A stretch of 64,000 bases of DNA from contig NZ_JBIPKH010000005.1 in NCBI RefSeq assembly GCF_044068625.1, positions 103,387-167,386 of the forward strand. Direction: 5' to 3'. This document shows, piece by piece, positions 1-9,451 of the stretch (positions within the stretch are counted from its first letter, which is position 1; each line of letters begins with the position of its first letter). A program made the translations under genes and the position numbers. The notes under the pieces are model-generated. The model was not told the DNA's origin. It saw only the letters and a list, made by a program, of their open reading frames with translations, and made no database searches. Source of the stretch: Desulfurivibrio sp044068625. GTDB lineage: Bacteria > Desulfobacterota > Desulfobulbia > Desulfobulbales > Desulfurivibrionaceae.

Positions 1-3000
1 CGGTATAACCGGACATGTAGAGCACCTTGAGCTCGGGATACTGCCCCAGCAGCTTTTCGGCCAACTCACGACCGTTCATCCCGGGCATCACCACATCGGT
101 GATCAGCAACTCGATGCCGCCGGCATGGCCGTTGACCAACGCCAACGCCTCCCTGGGACTGCCGGCCGCCAACACCCGATAACCCAGCTTCTCCAGCATC
201 TTCTGCCCCATCCGCAAGATCGCCCGTTCATCCTCGACCAGCAGCACCGTTTCGCCCTGGGCCCGGGGGGACTCGATGGCGCCGGCGGAGGCCAGCTCGT
301 CGGCATCACCGGGATGCCGGGGCAGATAGATCTTAAAAGTGGTCCCCTTGCCCGGCTCACTGTAAACGTTGATAAACCCTTCGTTTTGCTTGACGATACC
401 GTAAACGGTGGCCAAGCCCAGACCGGTACCCTCCCCCACCCCCTTGGTGCTGAAAAAGGGCTCGAAGATATGCTCCCGCACCGACCTCTCCATTCCGCAG
501 CCATCGTCGCTCACCATCAACAGGGCAAAATCGCCGGGGATGGCCTCCTGGTGGTGGGCGCAATAGTTTTCATCAAAGGTGATATTTCTGCTCTCGATGG
601 TGATTTTACCCACCCCGGCAATGGCGTCCCGGGCATTAACGCAAAGATTGGCCAACAACTGATCGAGCTGGGAAGGGTCGATCTTGATCGGCCAGACCCC
701 GGCCCCGGGCAGCCAGGCCAACTCGATATCCTCTCCGATCAACCGCCGCAGCATCTTGAGGGTGGAGCCGACCCGCTCATTGAGCCCCAGCACCTCGGGG
801 GCAATGATCTGACGGCGGGCAAAGGCCAGCAGTTGCCGGGTGATGTTGGCGGAGCGTTCGGCGGCACTACGAATCTCATGGAGATCGCCACAAAGCCGGT
901 CATTGGGGTCGATGTCGGCAATGGCCATCTCGGTATAGCCCATGATCACGCTGAGCATGTTGTTGAAATCATGCGCCACCCCCCCGGCCAACTGGCCCAC
1001 CGACTCCATCTTGCGGGCCTGGAGCAGTTGCTCCTGGAGCTTCTCCTGCTCCCTGGCCGCCCTGACCCGCTCGGTTACCTCCCAGACCATGGACGCCATC
1101 AGCCCTTTGCCGAGGATCGGAACATTGCGGGCCGTGATATAGGTGGTCTCCCGGCCCCGGCGAGTAATGGGCACATCCTCCCAGAGCATCCGCTCCGGGT
1201 CACCGCCGGCACAGTCGGTCAGCACCCTTTGCTTGATCTTCTCCCTGAACTGGGGATCCTCATAAACACTCTCCCAGAAATCGCCGCTGATCAAAGCTTC
1301 CCTGGTCGTCCGATAAAACCGGGGAAAGTTGTCGTTCATGTAAGCAAACTTCACCGCTGGATCGACGGAATTAACCGCGATGCCCACCGGCAGATGATCC
1401 ATGACCATCCGCACAAACGACTCGCTTTCCCGCAACTCCGCAGTCCGTTTGGCCACCTGCTTGCGCAACGACCAGGACCAGAGGAAAAAGATCAGGACAA
1501 GAAGCAACAGGGGGCCGGCCACCATGGCGAGATAACGCATGATTTCCAGGGGCAAGGGGGCAAAATCCTCATACACCCCCATCCACTGCTGGTGAATTCG
1601 GCGATACTCGCCGGTGTCGGCCAGCACCTTCAGCCCTTCGCTGAGCTGGGCCAGCAGGGCCTGGTTACCTTTGGCCACCGCGTAACAGTAGCCGGAGGAG
1701 AGCAGGGGCTGGTGGCCGACCAGCAGATTGCCCCAACCCTGCCTGTTGATCCAGTAGTGGGCGCTGAGACGGGAAACCAGGGCGCAATCATGGCGGCCGA
1801 GGGCCAATTCCCGCAGGGCCTGCTCCGGCCCGTCAACCACGGTAAGCCACTCGCCGAGCCCGTTCTCCAGGGCAAAGTCGTGCATGATATCGCCCGCCTG
1901 CACCACGAGCCGCTTGCCCACCAGTTCGGCCAGATTGGCCGGCGGCGCGCTCTCACCACTCCTGACCACCGCCACCCCATCCTTGATCAGATGGGGTTGG
2001 GTGAAATCAAAGCTGCGGTTCCGGGCAGGAGAGTAGAACATCCCCTGCAGGGCGTCAATCTCGCCCATGGCCAGGGCCCGGCGGATCTCCGCCCACGGTC
2101 CCAGACGGATTTCAACGTTGAGCCCCATCTCCCGGGCGATGGCCCGGGTGAGATCGACATTGTAGCCGGCCGGCCGGCCATGCTCATCCAGGTACTCAAA
2201 GGGGGGATAGTTGTGATCGCCTCCGATCACCACGGGACGATGACTTGGCAGCTCCAGGGCGGCGAACCATTTGGCATGCAGAGTCCGGAAAGTGCCGTCG
2301 GCCATGACCAAGGCCAGACCTTCGTTGAGCAGGGCCAGGGTTTCATGGTCTCCCTTTTTGACGGCAAAACAGAAATCCTGGCGGAACTCTTCCAGGGGCC
2401 GGTTGATGACCCGGAGATTGGTAAGACCGGTTTCCTGAATCAAGCGCAGGGCCACCAGCCGCTGGGTCACCACGGCGTCATGGCGCCCCTGGGACAACTC
2501 CCGCAGGGCCTCCTCGAAAGAGAGGGTGGTGTGGATCGTGATCCCCCGCTCTTCCCGCCGCAAAAACTCCTCGGCATTGTCCCCCTTCATCACGGCGACC
2601 TGTTTGCCCCGCAGGTCATCGAGAGCGCCTATCCCCTGGGTGTCCGCCCGGACCACGATGGCCCCATGCATAGAAATGTAGGGAAAGGTGAAATCGAAAA
2701 TATCTTCCCGTTCCGGGGTACGGCCCACCAGGGGCAGGGCCTGGACCTCACCCTGGGCCAGCCAGCCCCGCACCTCGGACCAGGGCCCGGTGCGAAAGGT
2801 GACCTCCCGGCCCATGGCCGCAAGCGCCGCCCGCAGCAACTCCACCGAAAAACCGCTGGGCCGTCCCTCCTCATCCAACACACAAAAGGGGGGAAATTCA
2901 ATTTCGCTGCCGCCGCGGATCGGCTCCCGGGCCATCACCGCCCCTGGCTGGACAAAGGTCCAGGCCAGGACCATCACCATCAAGAGCAGACCTTGTCCGG

Positions 3001-3055
3001 CCAAATTCCTGCCCCAAAAGAGCGGCGGGCGTTTTGACAATCCCCCGTTGGACAT
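1..3055 (-). CDS. BvgS-like hybrid sensor histidine kinase (3' end cut by window edge)
   Basis: Membrane sensor kinase read on the minus strand from ATG at 3055; about 1018 codons are visible and the frame is open through base 1, so the C-terminus is missing. Order: hydrophobic N-terminal leader, two tandem periplasmic solute-binding domains of the SBP_bac_3 type (about residues 40-260 and 270-495), a transmembrane helix near 503-528, a PAS-like region near 540-660, a HisKA domain with the phospho-acceptor in GGVAHDFNN (near 692), an HATPase with DDGCGM and GTGLGLA motifs, and a receiver domain starting LLVEDE with acceptor Asp in LLITDVVMPG. Tandem Venus-flytrap sensing followed by PAS-kinase-receiver is the BvgS/EvgS layout. 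The ligand is unknown. It is divergent from the chemotaxis operon. The long open frame on the opposite strand is an antisense shadow. Confidence 0.9.
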   Translation of the reverse strand, partial: MSNGGLSKRPPLFWGRNLAGQGLLLMVMVLAWTFVQPGAVMAREPIRGGSEIEFPPFCVLDEEGRPSGFSVELLRAALAAMGREVTFRTGPWSEVRGWLAQGEVQALPLVGRTPEREDIFDFTFPYISMHGAIVVRADTQGIGALDDLRGKQVAVMKGDNAEEFLRREERGITIHTTLSFEEALRELSQGRHDAVVTQRLVALRLIQETGLTNLRVINRPLEEFRQDFCFAVKKGDHETLALLNEGLALVMADGTFRTLHAKWFAALELPSHRPVVIGGDHNYPPFEYLDEHGRPAGYNVDLTRAIAREMGLNVEIRLGPWAEIRRALAMGEIDALQGMFYSPARNRSFDFTQPHLIKDGVAVVRSGESAPPANLAELVGKRLVVQAGDIMHDFALENGLGEWLTVVDGPEQALRELALGRHDCALVSRLSAHYWINRQGWGNLLVGHQPLLSSGYCYAVAKGNQALLAQLSEGLKVLADTGEYRRIHQQWMGVYEDFAPLPLEIMRYLAMVAGPLLLLVLIFFLWSWSLRKQVAKRTAELRESESFVRMVMDHLPVGIAVNSVDPAVKFAYMNDNFPRFYRTTREALISGDFWESVYEDPQFREKIKQRVLTDCAGGDPERMLWEDVPITRRGRETTYITARNVPILGKGLMASMVWEVTERVRAAREQEKLQEQLLQARKMESVGQLAGGVAHDFNNMLSVIMGYTEMAIADIDPNDRLCGDLHEIRSAAERSANITRQLLAFARRQIIAPEVLGLNERVGSTLKMLRRLIGEDIELAWLPGAGVWPIKIDPSQLDQLLANLCVNARDAIAGVGKITIESRNITFDENYCAHHQEAIPGDFALLMVSDDGCGMERSVREHIFEPFFSTKGVGEGTGLGLATVYGIVKQNEGFINVYSEPGKGTTFKIYLPRHPGDADELASAGAIESPRAQGETVLLVEDERAILRMGQKMLEKLGYRVLAAGSPREALALVNGHAGGIELLITDVVMPGMNGRELAEKLLGQYPELKVLYMSGYT

Positions 3056-3121
3056 CACTTTTTCCCGGTTAACACATTATTTTTTAATGGGGTCCCACTT
3101 CGTGGTTCCCTATCCGAAAGG

Positions 3122-3149
3122 TTTATAAAAATATGGGGTCGCCTGTCAA
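3122..3149 (-). promoter_or_regulatory. sigma-70 type promoter for the BvgS-like kinase
   Basis: On the minus strand a perfect -35 TTGACA (3144-3149) is followed after 16 bases by TATAAA (3122-3127), about 70 bases upstream of the kinase start. The -35 is followed by GGC, as in the hsp20 promoter in this window. Confidence 0.7.
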
Positions 3150-3207
3150 GGCTTACGGAAAAAAATTGCCCAAGACTTTAAGAGAGCTCAACCGACGACC
3201 AAGCTCA

Positions 3208-3254
3208 CCATCCCTGTAATTATTACTCTGTAAAAATTCCCATCCTGTAATTAC
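3208..3254. repeat. Palindromic GTAAT/ATTAC sites upstream of the chemotaxis promoter
   Basis: Three CTGTAA words lie at 3214, 3228 and 3245. The first sits in an 11-base inverted repeat GTAAT-T-ATTAC (3216-3226). The third sits in the 8-base palindrome GTAATTAC (3247-3254). The two palindromes are preceded by CCATCCCT and CCATCCT and lie about three helical turns apart, roughly 90-130 bases before the predicted sigma-54 start site. This is the usual place for enhancer-binding protein sites; which protein binds is unknown. Confidence 0.45.
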
Positions 3255-3315
3255 GCCCCCCGGTCCGGCACCAGTACAAATTAGATTTATCACGCTATTT
3301 CAAGGCAATCATCAG

Positions 3316-3332
3316 TTGGCATCAACCTTGCT
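3316..3332 (+). promoter_or_regulatory. sigma-54 (-24/-12) promoter for the chemotaxis operon
   Basis: TTGGCATCAACCTTGCT matches the -24/-12 consensus, with invariant GG (3318-3319) and GC (3330-3331) separated by the required 10 bases. A start near 3343 would leave a leader of about 59 bases before the first gene at 3402. No better sigma-70 promoter was seen between it and the gene. Confidence 0.65.
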
Positions 3333-3401
3333 ATGGGGAATGGCCGACCCACGGCTTGCCCCGGGCTTTGGCCCGCTGATTCAACCAAACAGGAGTAACC
3401 C

Positions 3402-4622
3402 ATGAACAATGTGGACGAGAGCAGAACAATCCTGGTGGTGGACGACGATTCTCAGGTTTTGAAAGCGGTGAAGGCGGTCCTCCAGGGCGAAGGCTACCAG
3501 GTCGACGTCTGCCATGATGGCCTCGAGGCGCTAAAGGCCTTCCCCGCCAAGGAGTATGAAGCGGTCCTCTCCGACATCAAGATGCCGGGCATGGACGGAA
3601 TTGCCCTTTTGGAAAAGCTGCGGCAATTGGACCAGGAAGTTCCGGTCATTCTCCACACCGGCTATGCCGAACTGGACACCGCCATGACCGCCGTCCAGCA
3701 GTCGGCCTTCGATTACCTGGTCAAACCCGTCGATCCTGACAGATTGAGCAAGACCATCGGCCAGGCGGTGCTGTTCCGCAATCACAACCGGCTGAAAAAA
3801 AATTACCAGAGTCGGCTGGAGTCCGAGGTGGAGGCGGCCACCGTCGGCCTGTTCAAGATGGTGGAGGAGTTGCGGGAGGCCCGGGACGAAGCCTTGGTGG
3901 CCTCCCGGCTCAAGTCGGAATTTGTCGCCAACATGAGCCATGAGATCCGCACCCCCCTCAACGGGATAATCGGCGCCACCGGCCTGCTGCTGCTGGACCC
4001 GGAAACCAAACCGGCGGCCCGGGAGTATCTGACCATGATTGAGGAGAGCGCCCTGACCCTGAACAACTTGCTCAACAATCTGTTGGAGCTATCGATCCTC
4101 GATGCCGGTCGGGTTCGGCTGCAGGAGAGGGCTTTCAGCCTGGAGCAACTGCTCCGGGAACTAAAGGAGGAGTATGGACAGCCCGCCAGAGCCAAGGGAC
4201 TGGATCTGGTCGTCACCTGCACCGGTTGCGGCCCGGAGCGGCTGCACGGCGACGATGCCCGGCTCAAGCAGATCTTTAACCTGCTGCTGGACAACGCTCT
4301 TAAATTCACTGAACAGGGCTCGATTTCAATGTCGGTCAGCCGCCGAACCCCGGTTCCGGGCCAAACCGAGCTGGCCTGCAAAATTTTCGATACCGGCTGC
4401 GGGATTCCCGCCGACAAGATCGCCTGTATTTTCGATAAATTCCGCCAGGCCGACGGCTCCTGCACCCGCAAGCACGGAGGAGCTGGCCTGGGACTGGCCA
4501 TCGCCCAACGGCTGGTCAGGCTGCTGGGCGGCGAGATCGCCGTCAAGAGTACGGTTGGCCAGGGCACCATGTTGACCTTTACCATCAACTTAAAACAGCC
4601 ACCGGCCGGGTCCGAAGCCTGA
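3402..4622 (+). CDS. Receiver domain-histidine kinase fusion
   Basis: Soluble two-component protein of 406 aa. An N-terminal receiver domain (about 8-122; DDD acidic pocket, acceptor D58 in SDIKMPG, K108) is joined by a coiled-coil linker (about 130-165) to HisKA (H180 in NMSHEIRTPLNG) and an HATPase domain with the GAGLGLAIAQRL box. There is no membrane segment, so it must get its signal from another phospho-protein through D58 or from a partner. The start has AGGAG eight bases upstream. It is the first gene after the sigma-54 promoter, with cheW 31 bases downstream, so it probably feeds or tunes the chemosensory array. Confidence 0.9.
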   Translation: MNNVDESRTILVVDDDSQVLKAVKAVLQGEGYQVDVCHDGLEALKAFPAKEYEAVLSDIKMPGMDGIALLEKLRQLDQEVPVILHTGYAELDTAMTAVQQSAFDYLVKPVDPDRLSKTIGQAVLFRNHNRLKKNYQSRLESEVEAATVGLFKMVEELREARDEALVASRLKSEFVANMSHEIRTPLNGIIGATGLLLLDPETKPAAREYLTMIEESALTLNNLLNNLLELSILDAGRVRLQERAFSLEQLLRELKEEYGQPARAKGLDLVVTCTGCGPERLHGDDARLKQIFNLLLDNALKFTEQGSISMSVSRRTPVPGQTELACKIFDTGCGIPADKIACIFDKFRQADGSCTRKHGGAGLGLAIAQRLVRLLGGEIAVKSTVGQGTMLTFTINLKQPPAGSEA

Positions 4623-4653
4623 ACGGTCGAATAACGAGGAGGAGGAAGCCCCC

Positions 4654-5190
4654 ATGGCAGAGGAAAAACTAAATGGCGAAATCAGGGATGAGTGGGACGA
4701 GGATAACGAGGATACCCAAAAGGATAAGTACCTCACCTTCCATCTCAACGGAGAGGATTACGGGATCGAGATCCGTTTCGTTACCGAGATCATCGGCATC
4801 CAGAAGATCACCCGGGTGCCGGACATGCCCCACTTTCTCAGGGGGGTAATCAACCTCCGGGGCAAGGTGATCCCGGTGATGGACGTCAGGCTCCGTTTCG
4901 GGATGCCGGAACAGGAGTATGACGAGCGAACCTGTATCGTGGTGGTCAACATCAACGAAACCGCCATCGGCCTGGTGGTGGACAAGGTCCAGGAGGTGGT
5001 GGACATCCCCGCCAACCAGGTGGAGCCACCCCCGGAGATGAGCCGGGGCAAGTCCAGCCCCTTTCTCCAGGGAATGGGCAAGATCGGCGATGAGGTCAAG
5101 ATTCTCCTCAACGTGGAGCAGCTGCTCTATGACGAGGCATTGCAAAACATTAAAGCCGCGACCGGCAAAAAGGAAGGAGAAGCATCATGA
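4654..5190 (+). CDS. cheW: Chemotaxis scaffold protein CheW
   Basis: CheW couples receptors to the CheA kinase in the array. The 178 aa protein has an acidic N-terminal extension of about 28 residues, then the CheW fold: YLTFHLNGEDYGIEI, the conserved HFLRGVINLRGKVIPVMD segment, and GLVVDKVQEVVDI. AGGAGGAGG precedes the ATG. The last codons overlap the start of the receptor gene by four bases (ATGA), indicating translational coupling of scaffold and receptor. Confidence 0.95.
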   Translation: MAEEKLNGEIRDEWDEDNEDTQKDKYLTFHLNGEDYGIEIRFVTEIIGIQKITRVPDMPHFLRGVINLRGKVIPVMDVRLRFGMPEQEYDERTCIVVVNINETAIGLVVDKVQEVVDIPANQVEPPPEMSRGKSSPFLQGMGKIGDEVKILLNVEQLLYDEALQNIKAATGKKEGEAS

Positions 5191-7427
5191 AGATCGACCG
5201 GCAAAAATGGTTCAAATTGAGTCTGAAGCAAAAGATGATGATCCCCCTGTTGGCCTCGGTGCTGATCTCGGCCCTGCTGGCCATGCCCCTGGTCCATCGG
5301 GAGCTGGAGCGGCTGAAAACCGGGATTATCGAAGTAGCTGTCCAGGACAAGCAGGAGGAGATTGAACGGGCCATCGACCGGGCGGCCATGGAAGCCCTGG
5401 AGAAAGCCTCGATCTTCACCCGCCTGCCGGAGGTACTGACCGCTTACGAGATTGCCCACCAGGGTAATTTCGATGCCGAGGACGATCCCCACGCCCAACA
5501 GGCCCGGGAGCTGCTGCGTCGGGAGTTGCAGGCGGCGGTCAGGGGTTTTGCCGACGCCGCCGGGGTGCCGATGCAACTCCACTTTCATCTGCCCAATGGC
5601 CGCAGCCTGGCGCGGATGTGGCGGGAGCGCCAGATCCAACGTAACGGGGTGTGGGTGGATATCTCCGACGATATCTCCGGTTTCCGGCCCACGGTCCTGG
5701 ATACCAACCGCAGCGGTCAGGCGGTACGGGGAATTGAGGTGGGCCAGGGCGGTTTTGTCATCCGCGGAGTGGCCCCCATCAAATCCACCACCGGCCGCCA
5801 GCTGGGTTCGGTGGAGATGCTGGCCGATTTCGAGCAGTTGTTCCAGGCCGCCGCCGGCAGCGGCCAGCACCTGTTGCTCTACATGAATTCCGATCTGCTT
5901 GCCGTGGCCGGTCGCCTCCGGGATGCCCAAAAATATCCCATCCTGGGCAATCAATACGTGCTGGTTTCCGGCACCCCGGAAGGACGAATCGAACAGCTTA
6001 TCACCCTCGACCTGCTGGATAAGGGCCGGCAGGCCCAGGAGATCCATCAGGCCGACAACCTGGCCCTGGCCGCCTTTCCGGTCAACGATTACCGGGGCAA
6101 CCAGATCGGGATCATGGTTCTGGCCAGCGACACCTCCTCGATTGAGGCCGGGATCCGTAACGTCCTGGTGATTCTGGGAGCGATTGCCGCCCTGATCATG
6201 TTCCTGATCGTGGGGATCAACTATCTCACCACCCGAGCCATCACCCAGCCCATCGGTAAAACCGTGGAGATGCTCAAAGAGATGGGCCGGGGTCGGCTCG
6301 ACAGGCGTTTGCATCTTGCCAGCAATGACGAGATCGGCCAGATGGCCAAGACCATGGATCAGTTCGCCGACGATCTGCAGCACCAGGTGGTGGCGGCCCT
6401 GCAGAGCCTGGCCCGGGGGGATCTGACCTTCGAGGTCAAGCCCTATGACGACCGGGACGTGATCGGCAACGCCCTGCTCAAGACCCGGGATGATCTCAAC
6501 CGGATCGTGGGCGAGATCCTGGCCGCCACCGAGCAGATCGCCGCCGGCGCCGGCCAGGTGTCCAGCTCCAGCCAGTCCCTCTCCCAGGGCGCCACCGAAT
6601 CGGCCGCTTCCCTGGAGGAGATCACCAGCTCCATGACCGAGATGGCCTCCCAAACCAAACTCAATGCCGAAAACTCCACCCAGGCCAACCAGCTGGCCGA
6701 CGAGGCCCGCGACCGGGCCGAAACCGGCAACGAGCAGATGGAGAAGATGATGCTGGCCATGGGTGAGATCAACCAGGCCGGTCAGAATATTTCCAAGATC
6801 ATCAAGGTGATCGACGAGATCGCCTTCCAGACCAACCTCCTGGCCCTGAATGCCGCCGTGGAAGCGGCTCGGGCCGGACGCCACGGCAAGGGCTTCGCGG
6901 TGGTGGCGGAAGAGGTGCGCAACCTGGCGGCCCGCAGCGCCAAGGCGGCCAAGGAGACCGCCGAGCTGATCGAGGGTTCGGTGGCCAAGACCGAAAACGG
7001 CACCGAGATCGCCAGCAAGACCGCCGAATCGCTGAACGCCATCGTTGCCGCCATCACCAAGGCCACCGATCTGGTGGGCGAGATCGCCGCCGCCAGCAAC
7101 GAACAGGCCCAGGGAATCTCCCAGGTCAACGAGGGGTTGGGCCAGATCGATCAGGTAACCCAGACCAACACCGCCAACGCCGAGGAGGGCGCGGCGGCGG
7201 CCGAGGAACTCTCCAGCCAGGCCGAACATCTGCGCGGCCTGGTGGCCGCCTTCACCGTCAAGGGCGGCAGCGTAACCAGAAAACAGCAGCAACTGCCGGC
7301 CGCCCCCGCGACCAGAAGCAGCGCCAGCGAGTTCAAGGGCTGGGACCGGAACGAATATACTCCCGGCAAAAAGCTCCGGCCCAGCGAGGTAATCGCCCTT
7401 GATGACCGGGAATTCGGCAAATATTAA
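5187..7427 (+). CDS. Methyl-accepting chemotaxis protein
   Basis: Transmembrane chemoreceptor of 746 aa. TM1 is near residues 12-33. A periplasmic sensor of about 290 residues looks like a large Cache-type ligand-binding domain. TM2 is near 324-348, followed by HAMP, a second HAMP-like segment, and a long coiled-coil signalling domain with the hairpin tip EIAFQTNLLALNAAVEAARAG near 543-562. The C-terminus (DDREFGKY) lacks a clear NWETF-type tether, so CheR and CheB must reach it without that pentapeptide or use another receptor's. It is the only receptor in the operon; its ligand cannot be read from sequence. Confidence 0.93.
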   Translation: MKIDRQKWFKLSLKQKMMIPLLASVLISALLAMPLVHRELERLKTGIIEVAVQDKQEEIERAIDRAAMEALEKASIFTRLPEVLTAYEIAHQGNFDAEDDPHAQQARELLRRELQAAVRGFADAAGVPMQLHFHLPNGRSLARMWRERQIQRNGVWVDISDDISGFRPTVLDTNRSGQAVRGIEVGQGGFVIRGVAPIKSTTGRQLGSVEMLADFEQLFQAAAGSGQHLLLYMNSDLLAVAGRLRDAQKYPILGNQYVLVSGTPEGRIEQLITLDLLDKGRQAQEIHQADNLALAAFPVNDYRGNQIGIMVLASDTSSIEAGIRNVLVILGAIAALIMFLIVGINYLTTRAITQPIGKTVEMLKEMGRGRLDRRLHLASNDEIGQMAKTMDQFADDLQHQVVAALQSLARGDLTFEVKPYDDRDVIGNALLKTRDDLNRIVGEILAATEQIAAGAGQVSSSSQSLSQGATESAASLEEITSSMTEMASQTKLNAENSTQANQLADEARDRAETGNEQMEKMMLAMGEINQAGQNISKIIKVIDEIAFQTNLLALNAAVEAARAGRHGKGFAVVAEEVRNLAARSAKAAKETAELIEGSVAKTENGTEIASKTAESLNAIVAAITKATDLVGEIAAASNEQAQGISQVNEGLGQIDQVTQTNTANAEEGAAAAEELSSQAEHLRGLVAAFTVKGGSVTRKQQQLPAAPATRSSASEFKGWDRNEYTPGKKLRPSEVIALDDREFGKY

Positions 7428-7440
7428 CCGGGATAAGCAG

Positions 7441-7465
7441 GTGGGGGAGGCTCAACTCCCCCCAC
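7441..7465 (+). other. Hairpin between mcp and cheR
   Basis: GTGGGGGAG (7441-7449) can pair with CTCCCCCCAC (7456-7465) across a six-base loop, with one bulged C. There is no T tract, so it is more likely an intra-operon mRNA stability or attenuation structure than a full terminator. It lies in the only gap over 100 bases inside the operon. Confidence 0.4.
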
Positions 7466-7534
7466 GGTCAGGGAGGAGACGGTCGCGGCCGGAACCGCCC
7501 CCAGGCTCGTCTTCAACAGGGAGAAATTCTCCGA

Positions 7535-8395
7535 ATGAACAATGGTCTCACCATCAGCGACCGGGAGTTTCGCTTGATTCGCACCCTGGTTTACGAGCGT
7601 TTCGGGATCAATCTGACCGACCAGAAACGGGCCCTGGTGGTGGGACGTTTACAGAAACTGTTGCGTGACGGCGGGTTCAGCTCCTTCGATCATTATCACG
7701 AGGCCGTGACGGCGGATAAAAGCGGCACGGCCCTCGATCAACTGGTCAACCGGATCTCGACCAACTACACCTATTTCAACCGGGAACAGGCCCATTTCCA
7801 GTTTTTCACCCAGACGGTGCTGCCCGACCTGGTTGCCCGCCAGCGAACTCGCAACCACCGCGACCTGCGAATCTGGAGCGCCGGCTGCTCTTCGGGGGAG
7901 GAGCCCTATATGCTGACCATGCTGATGATGGAGCATCTCGGCAGCGATTATGACTCCTGGAGCGCCGGGGTGCTGGCCACCGATATCTCCGATCAGGCCC
8001 TGGGCAGGGCCCGCCGGGGAATTTACGAGGAAGAGCAGGTGGCCAAGGTGCCGGCCGCCATCAAGCAAAAATATTTCCAGCGCCTGGGGGACGATAGGTG
8101 GCAGGTGATGGAAAAGTTGCGGCAGCAGGTGACCTTCCGGCGCTTCAATCTGATGAACCGCCAGTTCCCCTTTAAAAAACCGTTCCAGGTCATCTTCTGC
8201 CGCAACGTGATGATCTATTTCGATACCCCGACCCGGCAAGCCCTGGTCAGACGCTACCACCGGCACCTGGAGCCCGGCGGCTACCTCTTTATCGGTCACT
8301 CCGAATCCCTGGGCCGGCAACAAGAGGATTTTCAGTACATCATGCCCGCCGTCTACCGGCGCAACAGGGACGGAAACAACCATGACCGCTCTTAA
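7535..8395 (+). CDS. cheR: Chemotaxis protein methyltransferase CheR
   Basis: Methylates glutamates of the chemoreceptor using S-adenosylmethionine. The 286 aa protein has the N-terminal helical CheR domain (about 1-70) and the Rossmann methyltransferase domain with SAM-binding WSAGCSSGEEPYML, VLATDIS, VIFCRNVMIYF and the late GYLFIGHSESL motif. Length is normal for the family. GGGAGAAATTCTCCGA precedes the ATG. The gene overlaps cheB by 14 bases. No TPR extension or pentapeptide-binding extension is evident. Confidence 0.96.
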   Translation: MNNGLTISDREFRLIRTLVYERFGINLTDQKRALVVGRLQKLLRDGGFSSFDHYHEAVTADKSGTALDQLVNRISTNYTYFNREQAHFQFFTQTVLPDLVARQRTRNHRDLRIWSAGCSSGEEPYMLTMLMMEHLGSDYDSWSAGVLATDISDQALGRARRGIYEEEQVAKVPAAIKQKYFQRLGDDRWQVMEKLRQQVTFRRFNLMNRQFPFKKPFQVIFCRNVMIYFDTPTRQALVRRYHRHLEPGGYLFIGHSESLGRQQEDFQYIMPAVYRRNRDGNNHDRS

Positions 8396-9440
8396 CCGCA
8401 AAATCCGGGTGTTGGTGATTGATGACTCCTCGCTGGTCCGGACCATCCTGAGCCAGGGCCTGGCCCAGGACCCCGGCATCGAGGTGGTGGGTTCAGCCCC
8501 CGATCCCTTTGTGGCCCGGGACAAGATCGTGACCCTGCAGCCCGATGTCCTGACCCTGGATGTGGAGATGCCGCGAATGGACGGGGTGGAATTCCTGCGC
8601 CGGCTGATGCCCCAGTATCCCCTGCCGGTGGTGATGGTCAGCGCCCTGACCAAAAAGGGGCAACGGATCACCCTGGACGCCCTGGAAGCCGGGGCGGTGG
8701 ATTTCGTGACCAAGCCCAGCACCGACGTGGCCCGAGGCTTGAGCTCCATGCTGATGGAGCTGCGCACCAAGATCAAGATAGCCTCCGGGGCCAATGTCGC
8801 CCACTGGAAGGAGCGGCGGGCCACCCTGTTTGCCGGTAAAGCTTTGGCCGCGCCCAGGGCGTTGGCCGAGTCCACCGACAAGATCATCGCCATCGGGGCC
8901 TCCACCGGCGGCACCGAGGCGGTCCGGGCGGTAATCAGCCGCTATCCCGCCAACACTCCGGGAGTGTTGATCGTGCAGCATATGCCGGCAGGGTTTACCC
9001 GGCTGTTTGCCGACCGCCTCAATGAACTTTGCCCCATGCAGGTCAAGGAAGCGGCCAGCGGCGACCGGATCATGACCGGCCGGATCTTGATCGCCCCTGG
9101 TGAACGGCAATTGTGGGTGCGGCGCTCCGGCGGAATCTACGAAGTTGAGTGCCGCCCCGGCGAAAAGGTTTCCGGCCACTGCCCCTCGGTGGATGTGATG
9201 ATGCACTCGGTGGCCGAGGCGGCGGGCCCCAACGCGGTGGGGATCATGCTCACCGGCATGGGCCGGGACGGGGCCGCCGGCATGCTGGCCATGCGCCGGG
9301 CCGGAGCCCGCAATATCGCCCAGGATGAGAAAAGTTCGGTGGTTTTCGGGATGCCCAAAGAGGCCTTTGCCAATGGGGGAGCCGAAAAGCTGGTTCCCCT
9401 GGAAGAGATTGCTCAAACTTCCCTCAACATGCTGGCTTAA
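8382..9440 (+). CDS. cheB: Protein-glutamate methylesterase/deamidase CheB
   Basis: Removes methyl groups from receptor glutamates when phosphorylated by CheA. The 352 aa protein has a receiver domain (DDSS pocket, acceptor D60 in TLDVEMPRMDG, K111) and a C-terminal methylesterase with catalytic Ser174 in GASTGGTEA, His in QHMPAGFT and Asp in MLTGMGRDGA. All catalytic residues are present. It starts within the last codons of cheR and is followed 11 bases later by cheA. Confidence 0.96.
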   Translation: MTALNRKIRVLVIDDSSLVRTILSQGLAQDPGIEVVGSAPDPFVARDKIVTLQPDVLTLDVEMPRMDGVEFLRRLMPQYPLPVVMVSALTKKGQRITLDALEAGAVDFVTKPSTDVARGLSSMLMELRTKIKIASGANVAHWKERRATLFAGKALAAPRALAESTDKIIAIGASTGGTEAVRAVISRYPANTPGVLIVQHMPAGFTRLFADRLNELCPMQVKEAASGDRIMTGRILIAPGERQLWVRRSGGIYEVECRPGEKVSGHCPSVDVMMHSVAEAAGPNAVGIMLTGMGRDGAAGMLAMRRAGARNIAQDEKSSVVFGMPKEAFANGGAEKLVPLEEIAQTSLNMLA

Positions 9441-9451
9441 GAGGATAAACC

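Noticed and set aside
125..3037. 970-codon open frame on the plus strand
   Set aside because: It is antisense to the BvgS-like kinase, whose domains read cleanly on the minus strand; the product is Gly/His/Pro/Gln-rich nonsense typical of high-GC shadow frames.
5127..7292. 721-codon minus-strand frame across the chemoreceptor
   Set aside because: Antisense shadow of the receptor gene with low-complexity Gly/Leu/His composition.
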